In this document: piece after piece, positions 8,035-16,139 of the stretch | Numbering within the stretch: position 1 is the first letter of the stretch | Layout: every line of letters begins with the position of its first letter | DNA from: Nitratireductor sp. | GTDB taxonomy: Bacteria; Pseudomonadota; Alphaproteobacteria; Rhizobiales; Rhizobiaceae | Direction: 5' to 3' | NCBI GenBank assembly: GCA_020441735.1 | Contig: JAGRLQ010000032.1 | Span: 22,269 to 46,802 of the forward strand | DNA: 24,534 nt | Notes under the pieces: model-generated | Told to the model about the DNA's origin: nothing | Seen by the model: only the letters and a program-made list of their open reading frames with translations | Database searches by the model: none | Position numbers and translations under genes: made by a program

Positions 8035-8396
8035 ATCGCTATCTTGTCCATGTGTGCTTCGATCAACTCGTCTTCGGTATCCTGTTTGCCGCCAATGAAT
8101 ATCATGTGCGCGGCCCGCGTCCACCAGTTCCGCTCGTTATCTTGCCTGTTTCCACTGCGTGCATCAGGGCGGCCCTGTCAGGATACCAACTCTGCCGGGC
8201 CTGCGCGGGCAACGCCGTTCCAAAGACGTCACCGCGTAGTCGTATCAGGAAACAGCAGGGAAAAGACCGCTCGAAAGAGGAGGCCGCTGTGAACGGTAAC
8301 GGGGCCCGTTTTGCCGTGAAATGCGGTATTTGTTCGCGCACCAAAAATGATACCCATCGTGCAGGTTGCAAACAGGTCGGATTTTCTGTTCGCTTT
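8035..8396 (-). other. Gap inside the catabolic operon, possible internal promoter
   Basis: This is the only large gap (362 bases) in an otherwise overlapping minus-strand gene series, so the hydroxylase genes may have their own promoter. I see no strong -35/-10 pair, no T-tailed hairpin and no convincing gene. A 32-codon frame (8105-8007, minus) starting MIFIGGKQDTEDELIEAH overlaps the start of the FAD-subunit gene in another frame. It has a poor ribosome site and could be a leader ORF or chance. Confidence 0.35.
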
Positions 8397-9884
8397 TCAC
8401 CGCATTACGAACGGATTGGCCATGGGCTTGTCCGATGTGTTGATCCAGACCGTCTTGGTACGGGTATAGTCGTTTATCGATTCCAGCCCTGCCTCACGCC
8501 CGTATCCGGACTGATTGAAGCCGCCGAACGGGGCGATGGGAGAAACCGCCCGATAGGTATTGATCCAGCAGATACCGCTGCGGATGCGGGCTGACACCCT
8601 GTGCGCACGCGCAAGATTCTGGGTGAAGATACCCGAACCCAGACCGTAAACCGTGCTGTTGGCCAATGCGATTGCTTCCTCCTCTGTGTCGAAGGGCAGC
8701 AGTGACATTACGGGACCAAACATTTCGATCTTCAGCGTTTCGGTTTCGGGAGAATGGCACTCGACCAGGGTGGGAGCCATATAGTTCCCGGGCCGGTCAA
8801 CAGGCTCTCCTCCAAAATGAACAATGGCACCCTGCTTGCGGGCAGCTTCCAGCGTTGCACTGATCTTCTCGATCTGGGCATGGGTGCACAAAGGGCCCAC
8901 ATGGGTATCTGCTTCAAGCGGATCACCAACAACAATGCCTTCGGACTTCTCACGGATTTTCGAAACCAGTTCCTGCATGATGGAGCGGTGAACAAGCCCG
9001 CGAGTCCCGGCGACACAGCTTTGTCCCGAAGCTCCAAAATTTCCTGCAATCAGTCCGTTGGCTGCGCTGTCGGGATCGGCATCGTCAAAGACGATGATGG
9101 GTGACTTGCCGCCCAGTTCCAGCGTCGTCACAGCAAAGTTCTCGGCTGAATTTCGCACAACGTGGCGCGCCGTCTCAGGCCCGCCGGTAAAGGCAATGCG
9201 GTCGATGCGGGGATGGCGCGTAAGCGGGATTGCGCAGTTTTGCGCATCACCCGTGATCACCGATACAACCCCGGCAGGAAATCCTGCCTCCTCGATCAGC
9301 CTGGCGAATTCCAGCATCGGAGCCGGCGCTATCTCTGATGCTTTAAGAACGATCGTGCAACCTGCTGCAAGTGCGGGGCCTAGCTTGGTCGCCGTAAGAA
9401 ACATCTGCGCGTTCCAGGGCACAATCGCCGCCACGACACCGATCGGCTCCCGCCGCGTGAACACATGCATCTCAGGTTTGTCGATCGGTAGAACGGCTCC
9501 CTCGATCTTGTCGGCAAGGCCTGCGAAGTAGCGATAGTAGTCAGCAACATAGGCTGTCTGGCTTGCCGTTTCGGCAAGGAGTTTTCCGCTGTCGGTTGTC
9601 TCTACCTTTCCGATGGTTTGCGCTTCCCTCTCGATGAGGTCGGCTAGACGGTACAGCAGTTTTCCGCGAGCGGTTTGAGTCATCTCACGCCATGCGGCAT
9701 CGTCCAGCGCCTTGGCGGCACCTTCGATGGCCCGGTTCACGTCTGCTTCGTCGGCGCAGGCAAAGGTCGCCCATGCTTTGCCGTTGGCAGGATTTTCCGA
9801 AGTCATGATCTGGCCGGAGCCGCCTTCGGTCCATTCGCCATCAATGAACATTCTGTAGTGAGGCAAACTGTTCATGTTCTTCAC
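8397..9884 (-). CDS. NAD(P)-dependent aldehyde dehydrogenase
   Basis: The protein has 495 residues, the full ALDH superfamily length. Key residues are visible: Asn158 in VPWNAQ, Lys181 in VLKASE (cofactor), Glu256 in LELGGKSP (general base) and Cys290 in FGASGQSC (nucleophile). It oxidises an aldehyde to a carboxylate using NAD or NADP. In context the likely substrate is a semialdehyde released after ring opening, comparable to succinate semialdehyde in bacterial pyridine degradation; the substrate is inferred. The GTG start at 9884 overlaps the stop of the monooxygenase gene (GTGA), implying coupling; ATG 9875 is an alternative three codons in. It is the last gene before the 362-base gap. 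Confidence 0.93.
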   Translation of the reverse strand: MKNMNSLPHYRMFIDGEWTEGGSGQIMTSENPANGKAWATFACADEADVNRAIEGAAKALDDAAWREMTQTARGKLLYRLADLIEREAQTIGKVETTDSGKLLAETASQTAYVADYYRYFAGLADKIEGAVLPIDKPEMHVFTRREPIGVVAAIVPWNAQMFLTATKLGPALAAGCTIVLKASEIAPAPMLEFARLIEEAGFPAGVVSVITGDAQNCAIPLTRHPRIDRIAFTGGPETARHVVRNSAENFAVTTLELGGKSPIIVFDDADPDSAANGLIAGNFGASGQSCVAGTRGLVHRSIMQELVSKIREKSEGIVVGDPLEADTHVGPLCTHAQIEKISATLEAARKQGAIVHFGGEPVDRPGNYMAPTLVECHSPETETLKIEMFGPVMSLLPFDTEEEAIALANSTVYGLGSGIFTQNLARAHRVSARIRSGICWINTYRAVSPIAPFGGFNQSGYGREAGLESINDYTRTKTVWINTSDKPMANPFVMR

Positions 9885-10915
9885 GCAAATGCCGGCATGA
9901 CTTCATCGAGGAAACGTGAGAGCGAAGCCCGCTTTCTTTCACCGCTCATGCCACTGTCGATCCAGAAGGAGTATTCATCGTAACCCATGTCTTCATACCT
10001 CCTGATGCGATCAATTACCTCTTTCGAGGTTCCGATTGTCAAATCCCGGAGCAGATTTCCCGGTGCCATCGTTTCGTTCTGCGCCATTTCCTCTTCGCTC
10101 AGAGCCTCGATCAGCCCCTGGTGAATCGGCCGCTTGTTCTGAAACCAGGCATTGAAATAGCAGTAGAACTTTGAAAGTTCCCGGGCTGCCTGTCCGGCAT
10201 CCTCTGAATCCGTTGCAACATAGGTATGGTGGAGCAGCATGATCTTCGGTCGCGGCGCTGCAGACTTGCTGCATGCCGCATTGAATTTGTCGATGAGATT
10301 TTGCGCTTCTGCTATACCCTGCCAGAGCGGCGTAACCTGAATATTGAAGCCATTGCTCACGCCAAACTCATGGCTGTTGGGGTCACGCGCCGCCACCCAG
10401 ATCGGCGGACCGTCCGCCTGAACAGGTTTTGGCGTGGCAGTGGTGGCGGGAAACTTGAAGAACTCACCTTCGTGGGCCCAGTCCCCCTTCCACAGCCGTG
10501 GAAGCAGCGGCGCAAGCTCACGCATCCGCTGCCCTGCTTCCCACGCATCCAGCCCCGGCAACATGCGTTCATATTCAAAGGAATAGGCTCCGCGCGCGAT
10601 ACCGAGTTCAAGCCTGCCTCCCGTCACCAGATCCGTCATCGAGGCTTCTCCGGCCAATCTTATGGGGTGCCAGAACGGAGCGATGATCGTTCCGGTTCCA
10701 AGCCGCACATTCCTGGTCTGATGTGCCAGATCGACGATCGAAAGGAAGGGGTTGGGAGAGATGGTGAAATCCATTCCGTGATGCTCGCCGGTCCATATGG
10801 CGCGCATGCCCCCTTCGTCCGCCATTTTGCACAGGGATATGAATTCTTCATACAGGGCTTCGTGCGGCTGCTCGGCAGACATCCGTTCCATATGCGCGAA
10901 TAGTGAGAACTCCAT
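9881..10915 (-). CDS. Luciferase-like (LLM) flavin-dependent monooxygenase
   Basis: The protein has 344 residues of the bacterial luciferase TIM-barrel family. Landmarks are the N-terminal MEFSLFAHMER, WTGEHHGMDF (flavin-side His/Glu motif), VRLGTGTIIAPFWHPIRLA, and the GGRLELGIARGAYSFEYE motif common in long-chain-alkane and RutA-like members. It uses reduced flavin and O2 to insert oxygen, and needs a separate flavin reductase, which is encoded immediately upstream. Relatives open pyrimidine (RutA) and pyridine (PyrA) rings, so ring opening of an N-heterocycle is my inferred role. AGGACG lies about 8 bases before the ATG. The stop overlaps the aldehyde dehydrogenase start by four bases. Confidence 0.9.
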   Translation of the reverse strand: MEFSLFAHMERMSAEQPHEALYEEFISLCKMADEGGMRAIWTGEHHGMDFTISPNPFLSIVDLAHQTRNVRLGTGTIIAPFWHPIRLAGEASMTDLVTGGRLELGIARGAYSFEYERMLPGLDAWEAGQRMRELAPLLPRLWKGDWAHEGEFFKFPATTATPKPVQADGPPIWVAARDPNSHEFGVSNGFNIQVTPLWQGIAEAQNLIDKFNAACSKSAAPRPKIMLLHHTYVATDSEDAGQAARELSKFYCYFNAWFQNKRPIHQGLIEALSEEEMAQNETMAPGNLLRDLTIGTSKEVIDRIRRYEDMGYDEYSFWIDSGMSGERKRASLSRFLDEVMPAFA

Positions 10916-10945
10916 GCTATTTCGTCCTGTCTTTTTAGCGTGCGC

Positions 10946-11860
10946 TCAATCCTGCGAATGGATGTCGCCCTGCTGATCATCGCCGATGTAAAGTGAGAAA
11001 TTGCCGGTCTGCGTTTCCAGACCGTAGCGGGTCATCATGTCCCGCAGAGCGGGGCTTTCGTACTCCAGTTCGCGGAGCCTGCTTGCCCGCACGCGCTCGC
11101 ACCCGGGAAAATCGCTACCCTTGGCACTTGCGAGCAAGTAGCAATGACGCCTGCCACCCTTGCGTTCACTGAAAATCGAATATACGCGCCCAAGCGTGAC
11201 GTTGAGCCCGCTTGCAGACAGATGATCGGCCAGGGCGGTTCGGATCGGCACGGAGCCATCCAGTTCAATTTGTATCGGACGGTAACCCCCGTCGGCTTTG
11301 TGCAGGAGCACATCGCCTTCGCATTCGACAATCACACCGGCGATCTGGCGCTGGCCCGGTTCCTCTGCAGCCGCTCTTTCCATCCCTAGGCTGAAATAGT
11401 GCCCACCAGAATATCCAAGGCCGCGCTTGGCCGAGTGCGAAAAACCGATAACCCTGCCGACCAGAATGCAATGGTCGCCAGCCGGAATCACCTGTTCGGT
11501 TGCACACGAGAAGCTCGCGGCAGCGCCGCTGACTACCGGAACGCCATTTTCGTCGGCTTCGTGCGAAATCCGGGCGAAACGATCTCCCTTGAAACCTGCA
11601 AAAATATTGGAAATCTGCTCCTGTCCCTCGGCAAGAACGCTTATGGCAAAATGCGAGCAGTTGCTGAAGACTTCAAAGCTTGAAAGAAATCTCCCGGGGC
11701 AGACAAGCAGCAACGGCGGATCCAGCGATACCGAAGAAAAGGAGTTTGCTGTAAATCCGATCGGTGACCCACTGGAGTCCCGGGTCGTTACGACGGTCAC
11801 GCCGGTGATGAATGCACCGAAAGCTGAACGCAATTCGCGGGGATCGATCAGGCTCATCAT
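10946..11860 (-). CDS. Flavin reductase with a C-terminal degenerate Nudix-like domain
   Basis: The protein has 304 residues. Residues 1-160 are a flavin reductase/HpaC-like FMN-binding domain (LRSAFGAFITGVTVVTT, SPIGFTANSFSSVSLDPPLL, a late GDHCILVGRV and GGHYFSLG). It supplies FMNH2 or FADH2 to the adjacent luciferase-like monooxygenase, using NAD(P)H. The normal family ends near residue 165; here about 140 residues follow. Residues 173-285 look like a Nudix fold (AGVIVECEGDVLLHK start, then a helix RTALADHLSASGL where the Nudix box should be), but the catalytic REUxEE glutamates are missing. ATG 11860 overlaps the hydrolase stop as ATGA; a GTG at 11866 is an alternative start. Confidence 0.88.
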   Translation of the reverse strand: MMSLIDPRELRSAFGAFITGVTVVTTRDSSGSPIGFTANSFSSVSLDPPLLLVCPGRFLSSFEVFSNCSHFAISVLAEGQEQISNIFAGFKGDRFARISHEADENGVPVVSGAAASFSCATEQVIPAGDHCILVGRVIGFSHSAKRGLGYSGGHYFSLGMERAAAEEPGQRQIAGVIVECEGDVLLHKADGGYRPIQIELDGSVPIRTALADHLSASGLNVTLGRVYSIFSERKGGRRHCYLLASAKGSDFPGCERVRASRLRELEYESPALRDMMTRYGLETQTGNFSLYIGDDQQGDIHSQD

Positions 11861-12630
11861 CTGCACTCATCAATCATGTTGTGAAGCGCGTCGTTGGCTT
11901 CCCCGGGATGAGTCATGGGAAGCATGTGCGCGGCGCCTCGGATCACCACCGGCTTTCCTCGTGGAACCAGGGATGCCAGGGCTTTCGTCATGGCAGGTGT
12001 GGAGTTGGGCTCCTCACTGCCGGTGAGAAACAAGGCGGGACAGGCTATTTGTTGAAGCAGTGTGTCTGCCGGTGCATCTCCGCGCGCAAAAACACCATAC
12101 GCATCGCGGTAACCCTTGGGGTCGACTGAAGCAAGCCAGGCTTCGCAGGCATCCCGCACTGCGCCTTGTTCAGAGCCGAACCAGCGTTCCAGCGTTGGTT
12201 TTGGCGACGGGTTGTCGCTGCCATTCAGGGATGCTGCCCGCGCAAGCACAGCTTTCGCAGCCTTGTCACTGCGGCGGTAAATCGCGTTTAGCGCGGCCAC
12301 TCCTTTCACCTTCTCCGGGTGAAGAGCGGCCATGTGCAACGCAATCATGGCGCCAAAGGAATGACCTACAACGATAGACGGATACTCGATGGCGTGGGCG
12401 ATCATATCGCAATAGTCAGACAACTGCGCGCTGCCGATCTGCGGACTTTCACCGTGCCCGGGCAGGTCGAACGCTACGACCCGCATGGAGCGAGAAAGTT
12501 CATCGATTTGGGCACCCCACGCTTCCGCGCGCAGCCCCACACCATGCAACAGGACAATCTGCCTGCCCTCGCCGGAAACAATCGCGGCCAGTTCGCCAAT
12601 CCTAGACCGCGGCCGGGTTTTCCAGGTCAT
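11857..12630 (-). CDS. Alpha/beta-fold hydrolase
   Basis: The protein has 257 residues with a complete catalytic set: oxyanion loop LLHGVG (28-32), nucleophile elbow GHSFG with Ser91, His235 in RGAAHMLP, and an acid at Glu206/Glu207 in TGSEEPNSTP where relatives usually have Asp. This layout matches 3-oxoadipate enol-lactonase-like and RutD-like hydrolases. In this operon it probably hydrolyses an amide, lactone, carbamate or enol-type product of ring opening; the exact bond is not determinable. The start ATG (AAGGA about 9 bases upstream) lies inside the end of the DUF1185 gene, overlapping by 29 bases. The stop overlaps the flavin reductase start, so expression is tightly coupled. No signal peptide is seen, so it is cytosolic. 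Confidence 0.9.
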   Translation of the reverse strand: MTWKTRPRSRIGELAAIVSGEGRQIVLLHGVGLRAEAWGAQIDELSRSMRVVAFDLPGHGESPQIGSAQLSDYCDMIAHAIEYPSIVVGHSFGAMIALHMAALHPEKVKGVAALNAIYRRSDKAAKAVLARAASLNGSDNPSPKPTLERWFGSEQGAVRDACEAWLASVDPKGYRDAYGVFARGDAPADTLLQQIACPALFLTGSEEPNSTPAMTKALASLVPRGKPVVIRGAAHMLPMTHPGEANDALHNMIDECR

Positions 12631-13201
12631 GACCCAGTTCCTTCAAATCCTGATAGCGGTCCCCGATCCGGTGATGTGGCCGGCCACCGCTTGCCCCGCC
12701 AAGAACGACAACAATCTCGTCTGCACGCGGGGCATCGGGGATGGAAAACTGGACCGTCAGGTAGTGAGAGCGCCGGCCAGCATCATTCTTGTCCATCAGC
12801 GGAATCATGATGGGCGCGTTCGCCGGGCCACGCGTGTTGGTGAAAGAGAGGTAAGATTTGGCCTGCACCGCTTCGCGGTAGAAATTCCCGAAGCGCAGTG
12901 TGTGGATCAGGCCTGAGGCATGCTCGATCTCCCCATCGAGACCGACAACAGCGGCCTTTCCATAGGCTTCGATTTTTTCACCGCCACCAGCGAGGGCAAT
13001 AATACGCTCCGTCAGAATCTGTCCGAGCACTGGACCAAAGGCACGAATATCGGAGCCCAAATCATCCACGAACCGGCCAGCCCAGGGATTGGTAACCACC
13101 GCAGCCACGGCAAACATGCGCCAGGGCTGCTCTGTCTTCCTGAATCCCTCGATGAGCGTCTCCTCATCGAAGGTGACAATCTTGCGGATTTCCGGCGTCA
13201 T
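12602..13201 (-). CDS. DUF1185 (AA_synth) family protein
   Basis: The protein has 199 residues and resembles the 'amino acid synthesis' family, PF06684 (features: IRKIVTFDEETLIEGFR, a central VVTNPWAGRFVDDL, AAVVGLDGEIEHASGLIHT, and a late EIVVVLGGASGGRPHHRIGD). Function in this family is not established; a Bordetella member has a solved structure which, to my recollection, has a chorismate-mutase/YjgF-like fold. Members often sit beside luciferase-like monooxygenases and flavin reductases in catabolic clusters (recollection), so a role in handling an unstable ring-opening product is reasonable, similar to RutC in the Rut pathway. It is the first gene of the operon, with GAGAGGGAG about 8 bases before ATG 13201. 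Confidence 0.82.
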   Translation of the reverse strand: MTPEIRKIVTFDEETLIEGFRKTEQPWRMFAVAAVVTNPWAGRFVDDLGSDIRAFGPVLGQILTERIIALAGGGEKIEAYGKAAVVGLDGEIEHASGLIHTLRFGNFYREAVQAKSYLSFTNTRGPANAPIMIPLMDKNDAGRRSHYLTVQFSIPDAPRADEIVVVLGGASGGRPHHRIGDRYQDLKELGHDLENPAAV

Positions 13202-13224
13202 CTGATTTTCTCCCTCTCCAGGGA

Positions 13225-13253
13225 AAAATCTTCCCGCAATCGGCTTTTGACAA
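13225..13253 (-). promoter_or_regulatory. Candidate promoter of the catabolic operon
   Basis: On the minus strand TTGTCA (13253-13248) is followed after 17 bases by GATTTT (13230-13225). The -35 is good and the -10 poor, as expected for an activator-dependent promoter. The start point would fall near 13218, just ahead of the ribosome site of the DUF1185 gene. The T-N11-A dyad at 13277-13291 would then be centred near -66, the usual LysR recognition-site position. Confidence 0.4.
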
Positions 13254-13276
13254 ACGAAAGATTTGATGACCTAGGT

Positions 13277-13291
13277 ATTAGTACTACTAAT
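13277..13291. promoter_or_regulatory. LysR-type operator (T-N11-A dyad)
   Basis: ATTAGTA-C-TACTAAT is a perfect inverted repeat of 7 bp arms around one base. It contains the canonical T-N11-A core of LysR recognition sites (T at 13278, A at 13290). It lies between the LysR gene and the operon it most likely controls, 14 bases ahead of the chosen LysR start, so it could serve both activation of the operon and autorepression. Confidence 0.65.
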
Positions 13292-13304
13292 GACTGGATT
13301 GCGC

Positions 13305-14162
13305 ATGGCCCGCCAACTACCGCCACTGACCTGGTTCCGAAGTTTCGACGCTGCTGCGCGTCATCTCAACTTCACAGCCGCTGCCAGGGAGGTCGGACTT
13401 ACCCAATCCGCAATCAGTCAACAGATCCGCGCCATGGAAACACGGCTTGGTGTACCGCTCTTCCGCAGGCATGCGAGAGGAATTGAGCTGACCGACGATG
13501 GCAGGAAGCTGTTGCCGAAAGTTGCTTCTGCCATCGAGACACTGACGGTGGCAACCAGTGCCTTTGATCTCGCCCCCGGCCGGAAACTTCTCAACGTGGC
13601 AGCATCCGTCAGCATCATACAATGGCTTATCTCTCCGGCTTTGGCGCAGTTTTGTTCAGCCCATCCGGACATGCCGGTTCGACTGCGGGGAATGATCTGG
13701 CCGGATGATTTTTCCATGCTTGCCGGAGATGTCGAAATCCGTTTTGGATCGGCGGACCAGGCAGGGCGGAATGCAGTTGAGCTTTTCCCGCACGAACTCA
13801 TCGTCGTTAAATCACCGGAACTTGAGGGGGACATTTTCGCTTGCAGCCTGATTGAGGCGGTCGGCGTCAGCGACGGATGGCGAAGCTGGGCTGCTGCGGC
13901 AGGCATCGAAGGGCTGCAACCCATGCTGTACGCGGATTCCTACGGAATGGCGATGCAACTCGCTTTGGACGTGGCCGGGATAGCCCTGGTTCATTCAGGC
14001 CTTGCCCGTCCCTTGCTCCAGTCCGATCGCCTCGTGCAGGTGCATCCATGTTCCATCACCACGCGTGAAGGGTATTTCATCTCCTGCGACGAAGAAAACC
14101 AGGCAGCGATGATGTTCAGGGATTGGATAATCGATCTGACAACAAATTCTGCAAGAACCTAA
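13305..14162 (+). CDS. LysR-family transcriptional regulator, GcvA-like
   Basis: The protein has 285 residues. It opens with MARQLPPLTWFRSFDAAAR, the typical GcvA-type start, and has a winged helix-turn-helix (NFTAAAREVGLTQSAISQQI, about 22-41). The linker helix and effector domain follow (LLNVAASVSIIQWLISPAL, then a C-terminal GMAMQLALDVAGIALVHSG). It is divergent from the nine-gene catabolic series and is probably its ligand-responsive activator, with a pathway substrate or intermediate as inducer (inference). I prefer ATG 13305 to ATG 13290 because 13290 lies inside the operator dyad and the family starts at MARQ. Ribosome sites are weak for both. Confidence 0.9.
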   Translation: MARQLPPLTWFRSFDAAARHLNFTAAAREVGLTQSAISQQIRAMETRLGVPLFRRHARGIELTDDGRKLLPKVASAIETLTVATSAFDLAPGRKLLNVAASVSIIQWLISPALAQFCSAHPDMPVRLRGMIWPDDFSMLAGDVEIRFGSADQAGRNAVELFPHELIVVKSPELEGDIFACSLIEAVGVSDGWRSWAAAAGIEGLQPMLYADSYGMAMQLALDVAGIALVHSGLARPLLQSDRLVQVHPCSITTREGYFISCDEENQAAMMFRDWIIDLTTNSART

Positions 14163-14222
14163 GGCAGCATCTGCGAAACGAAACAGGTTCCGGCAACTGC
14201 GCCATCCGTCAATGGCAATTTT

Positions 14223-16025
14223 CTATCCCAGACGAAACTCGGTCCTGCCCGACCGGCAGCCGACGGTATACAAAGTTCCGCCGAACACGCTTTTCTTGTC
14301 AGCAATCCGCCCGCCCCTGCCGGGACGAACGTCAATGCCGTCGCGAACCCTGAGATAGTACAAGCCAGGCATAGCCGACTCGATAACCGCCCTGCTGTAA
14401 CCGAGAGTTATTCGGACTGTGGTTTGCGAATGCCTTTGGAAACGTACTGCTGCTTTTGATGTCGTTAGAAAATCAATCCAGGGAAAGAGTGTTGTGACGG
14501 TCGTCAGCCAGTCATCCAGCTCATCCAGGAGTCCTTTCAACCCCGCCGGATTATCCGTGTGCCAATATCGCCTTTCGACATTACGAACATAGGCGCCGGG
14601 CTGGTCCTGCCTCGGCACATCAAAAACATCATCGGGATGGATGAAATGCGTCCAGCAGCCCAGAGCGGCAATCTGGGACAGCAGCATCATTCGTTCCCTC
14701 GGACCGAACATGTAGCCGCAGGTTTCGCGTGGAACGCACAACAGCGCTTCATTCCAGGGTTCAGCCCCGAATTCCCGGTATCCGCCCAAACTGGCATCGC
14801 CGGTAGAGAACAGACTGCAGACGGTGGTGATTTCCGGAAATACCCTACCAAGCAGCTTCAAGTGTTCTTCATGGTACCAGTTGTTTGCCGGAACAAATGA
14901 TACCGGCATGGCAGCCGAGACATGCTCCTCCCACATGCTACGAGCAAGTTTCAACTTCTTTTCGGCCACCACAAGGTCCGGCCAGCCCTCTCGGGTCATG
15001 GGCTCGTGATTGTAACCGTGAAAACCGATTTCGACGTCTTCAAGACGGCCGGCGATGGCTGACATCCGCTTTCCCAGTTCCCCGGTGTCCACCAGATTGC
15101 CGACTGCGCCGTCCTCCGGAAAACTGGATACATCTGTGTCATGGTAGTTCATGATCACATAGCAGGTGTATGTGAGGCTGTGCTTCTTCTTCAGTTTCAT
15201 CATGTCCGGAAGCCAGACTTGCAGGTAGAAGTCATTTCGACGCACATCTGCCAATTCCGGCCCCGCAGGATCAGATGGTGCCAAAGATAGTGATGGCGGG
15301 AAGTCGTCTACCTGCATCACCCCCACCCCAGCGATGGAAGAAATACCGCAGCGCATCACGCTCAAGAGACTTTGAAGCGCAAACCCTCGTAGCCCCCGGC
15401 AAAACAGGACCACGGTATTCCAATAGATGACCCGGCCCTTTGCGATATCGTACTGCCAGGCAATCGGCCGGTCATCGTCATCGGTCGCCAGAATATTGCA
15501 ACCCGCCTCCAAACCCACTTTGCTTATGTCCAATTGAGCGTGTTCGAACTCCCAATGCTCATCCCTGATATGAAGACCTTCCGCTCCGGTGAATAACTCC
15601 TCGCAAAACCTGAGGCCTCGACCTCCCGCCGGCAGATAGTCCGGTGCGGCAGTCGAAGGCCGGCAACCGAAAAGATCCGCCAAAACCGGATGCCAGCCGC
15701 GATAGGCAACCAGCAACCCGCCCCCGCCCTGAACATATCGGACCATGTCCAAAGCCTGGGCTGTACTGAGTTCATGAATATTCTCTGTCGAGAGAACTAC
15801 CGCATCGTACTTTTCCAATGGCGGCCAATTGCCTTTTGCGGCGATATCCAGAACCGAAAAGTGAATCTTTGTCTGCGCGAGTGCCATGCAGATGTTGCCC
15901 GTCGCGCTAAGGCCACCGGGATCACCAGCATGGCATATGACGAGGACCTCCTGGAGATGCTCGCGGTCGGAGCCGGCTCCTTTTTCCCTTAACCTTCTAC
16001 CTAGTCCAGAAAGCCAGTTTGTCAT
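14223..16025 (-). CDS. DUF2194-type polysaccharide deacetylase-like protein
   Basis: The protein has 600 residues. Residues 25-120 look like a class I glutamine-amidotransferase-like Rossmann segment (VLVICHAGDPGG ... YDAVVLSTENIHEL ... YVQGGGGLLVAYRGW). From about 232 there is a NodB-like deacetylase-type barrel: Asp240-Asp241 in MQVDDFPP, His336 and His340 in GFHGYNHEP (H-x3-H metal motif), and a later FIHPDDVFD. This arrangement matches the DUF2194 family, which is seen in exopolysaccharide loci and has no assigned reaction; metal-dependent deacetylation or hydrolysis of a polysaccharide is plausible. There is no clear signal peptide. ATG 16025 was chosen over the upstream in-frame start at 16091, whose extra residues look non-coding. 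It is divergent from the GT4 gene. Confidence 0.75.
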   Translation of the reverse strand: MTNWLSGLGRRLREKGAGSDREHLQEVLVICHAGDPGGLSATGNICMALAQTKIHFSVLDIAAKGNWPPLEKYDAVVLSTENIHELSTAQALDMVRYVQGGGGLLVAYRGWHPVLADLFGCRPSTAAPDYLPAGGRGLRFCEELFTGAEGLHIRDEHWEFEHAQLDISKVGLEAGCNILATDDDDRPIAWQYDIAKGRVIYWNTVVLFCRGLRGFALQSLLSVMRCGISSIAGVGVMQVDDFPPSLSLAPSDPAGPELADVRRNDFYLQVWLPDMMKLKKKHSLTYTCYVIMNYHDTDVSSFPEDGAVGNLVDTGELGKRMSAIAGRLEDVEIGFHGYNHEPMTREGWPDLVVAEKKLKLARSMWEEHVSAAMPVSFVPANNWYHEEHLKLLGRVFPEITTVCSLFSTGDASLGGYREFGAEPWNEALLCVPRETCGYMFGPRERMMLLSQIAALGCWTHFIHPDDVFDVPRQDQPGAYVRNVERRYWHTDNPAGLKGLLDELDDWLTTVTTLFPWIDFLTTSKAAVRFQRHSQTTVRITLGYSRAVIESAMPGLYYLRVRDGIDVRPGRGGRIADKKSVFGGTLYTVGCRSGRTEFRLG

Positions 16026-16139
16026 CCTGCCCGCATGTTTCCTTTTGCAGCTACTTGCCAGATGGCATTGCAAGGCTGTTATCTGCTGCACCTATCTTCG
16101 TATCAATGAAGCTTGCCAACGCAGTCAAGGCAACCATCA
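16026..16139. promoter_or_regulatory. Divergent promoter region of the polysaccharide-type genes
   Basis: This 114-base spacer separates the DUF2194 gene (minus) and the GT4 gene (plus) and should hold both promoters. TTGCAA near 16069 is a possible plus-strand -35 element, with weak TATCTT-like sequences downstream. No strong dyad or consensus pair is visible. Confidence 0.3.

Noticed and set aside
8102..8371. An 89-codon minus-strand frame in the operon gap
   Set aside because: It has no ribosome site, an Arg/Pro/Ser-rich composition and no motif; treated as non-coding.
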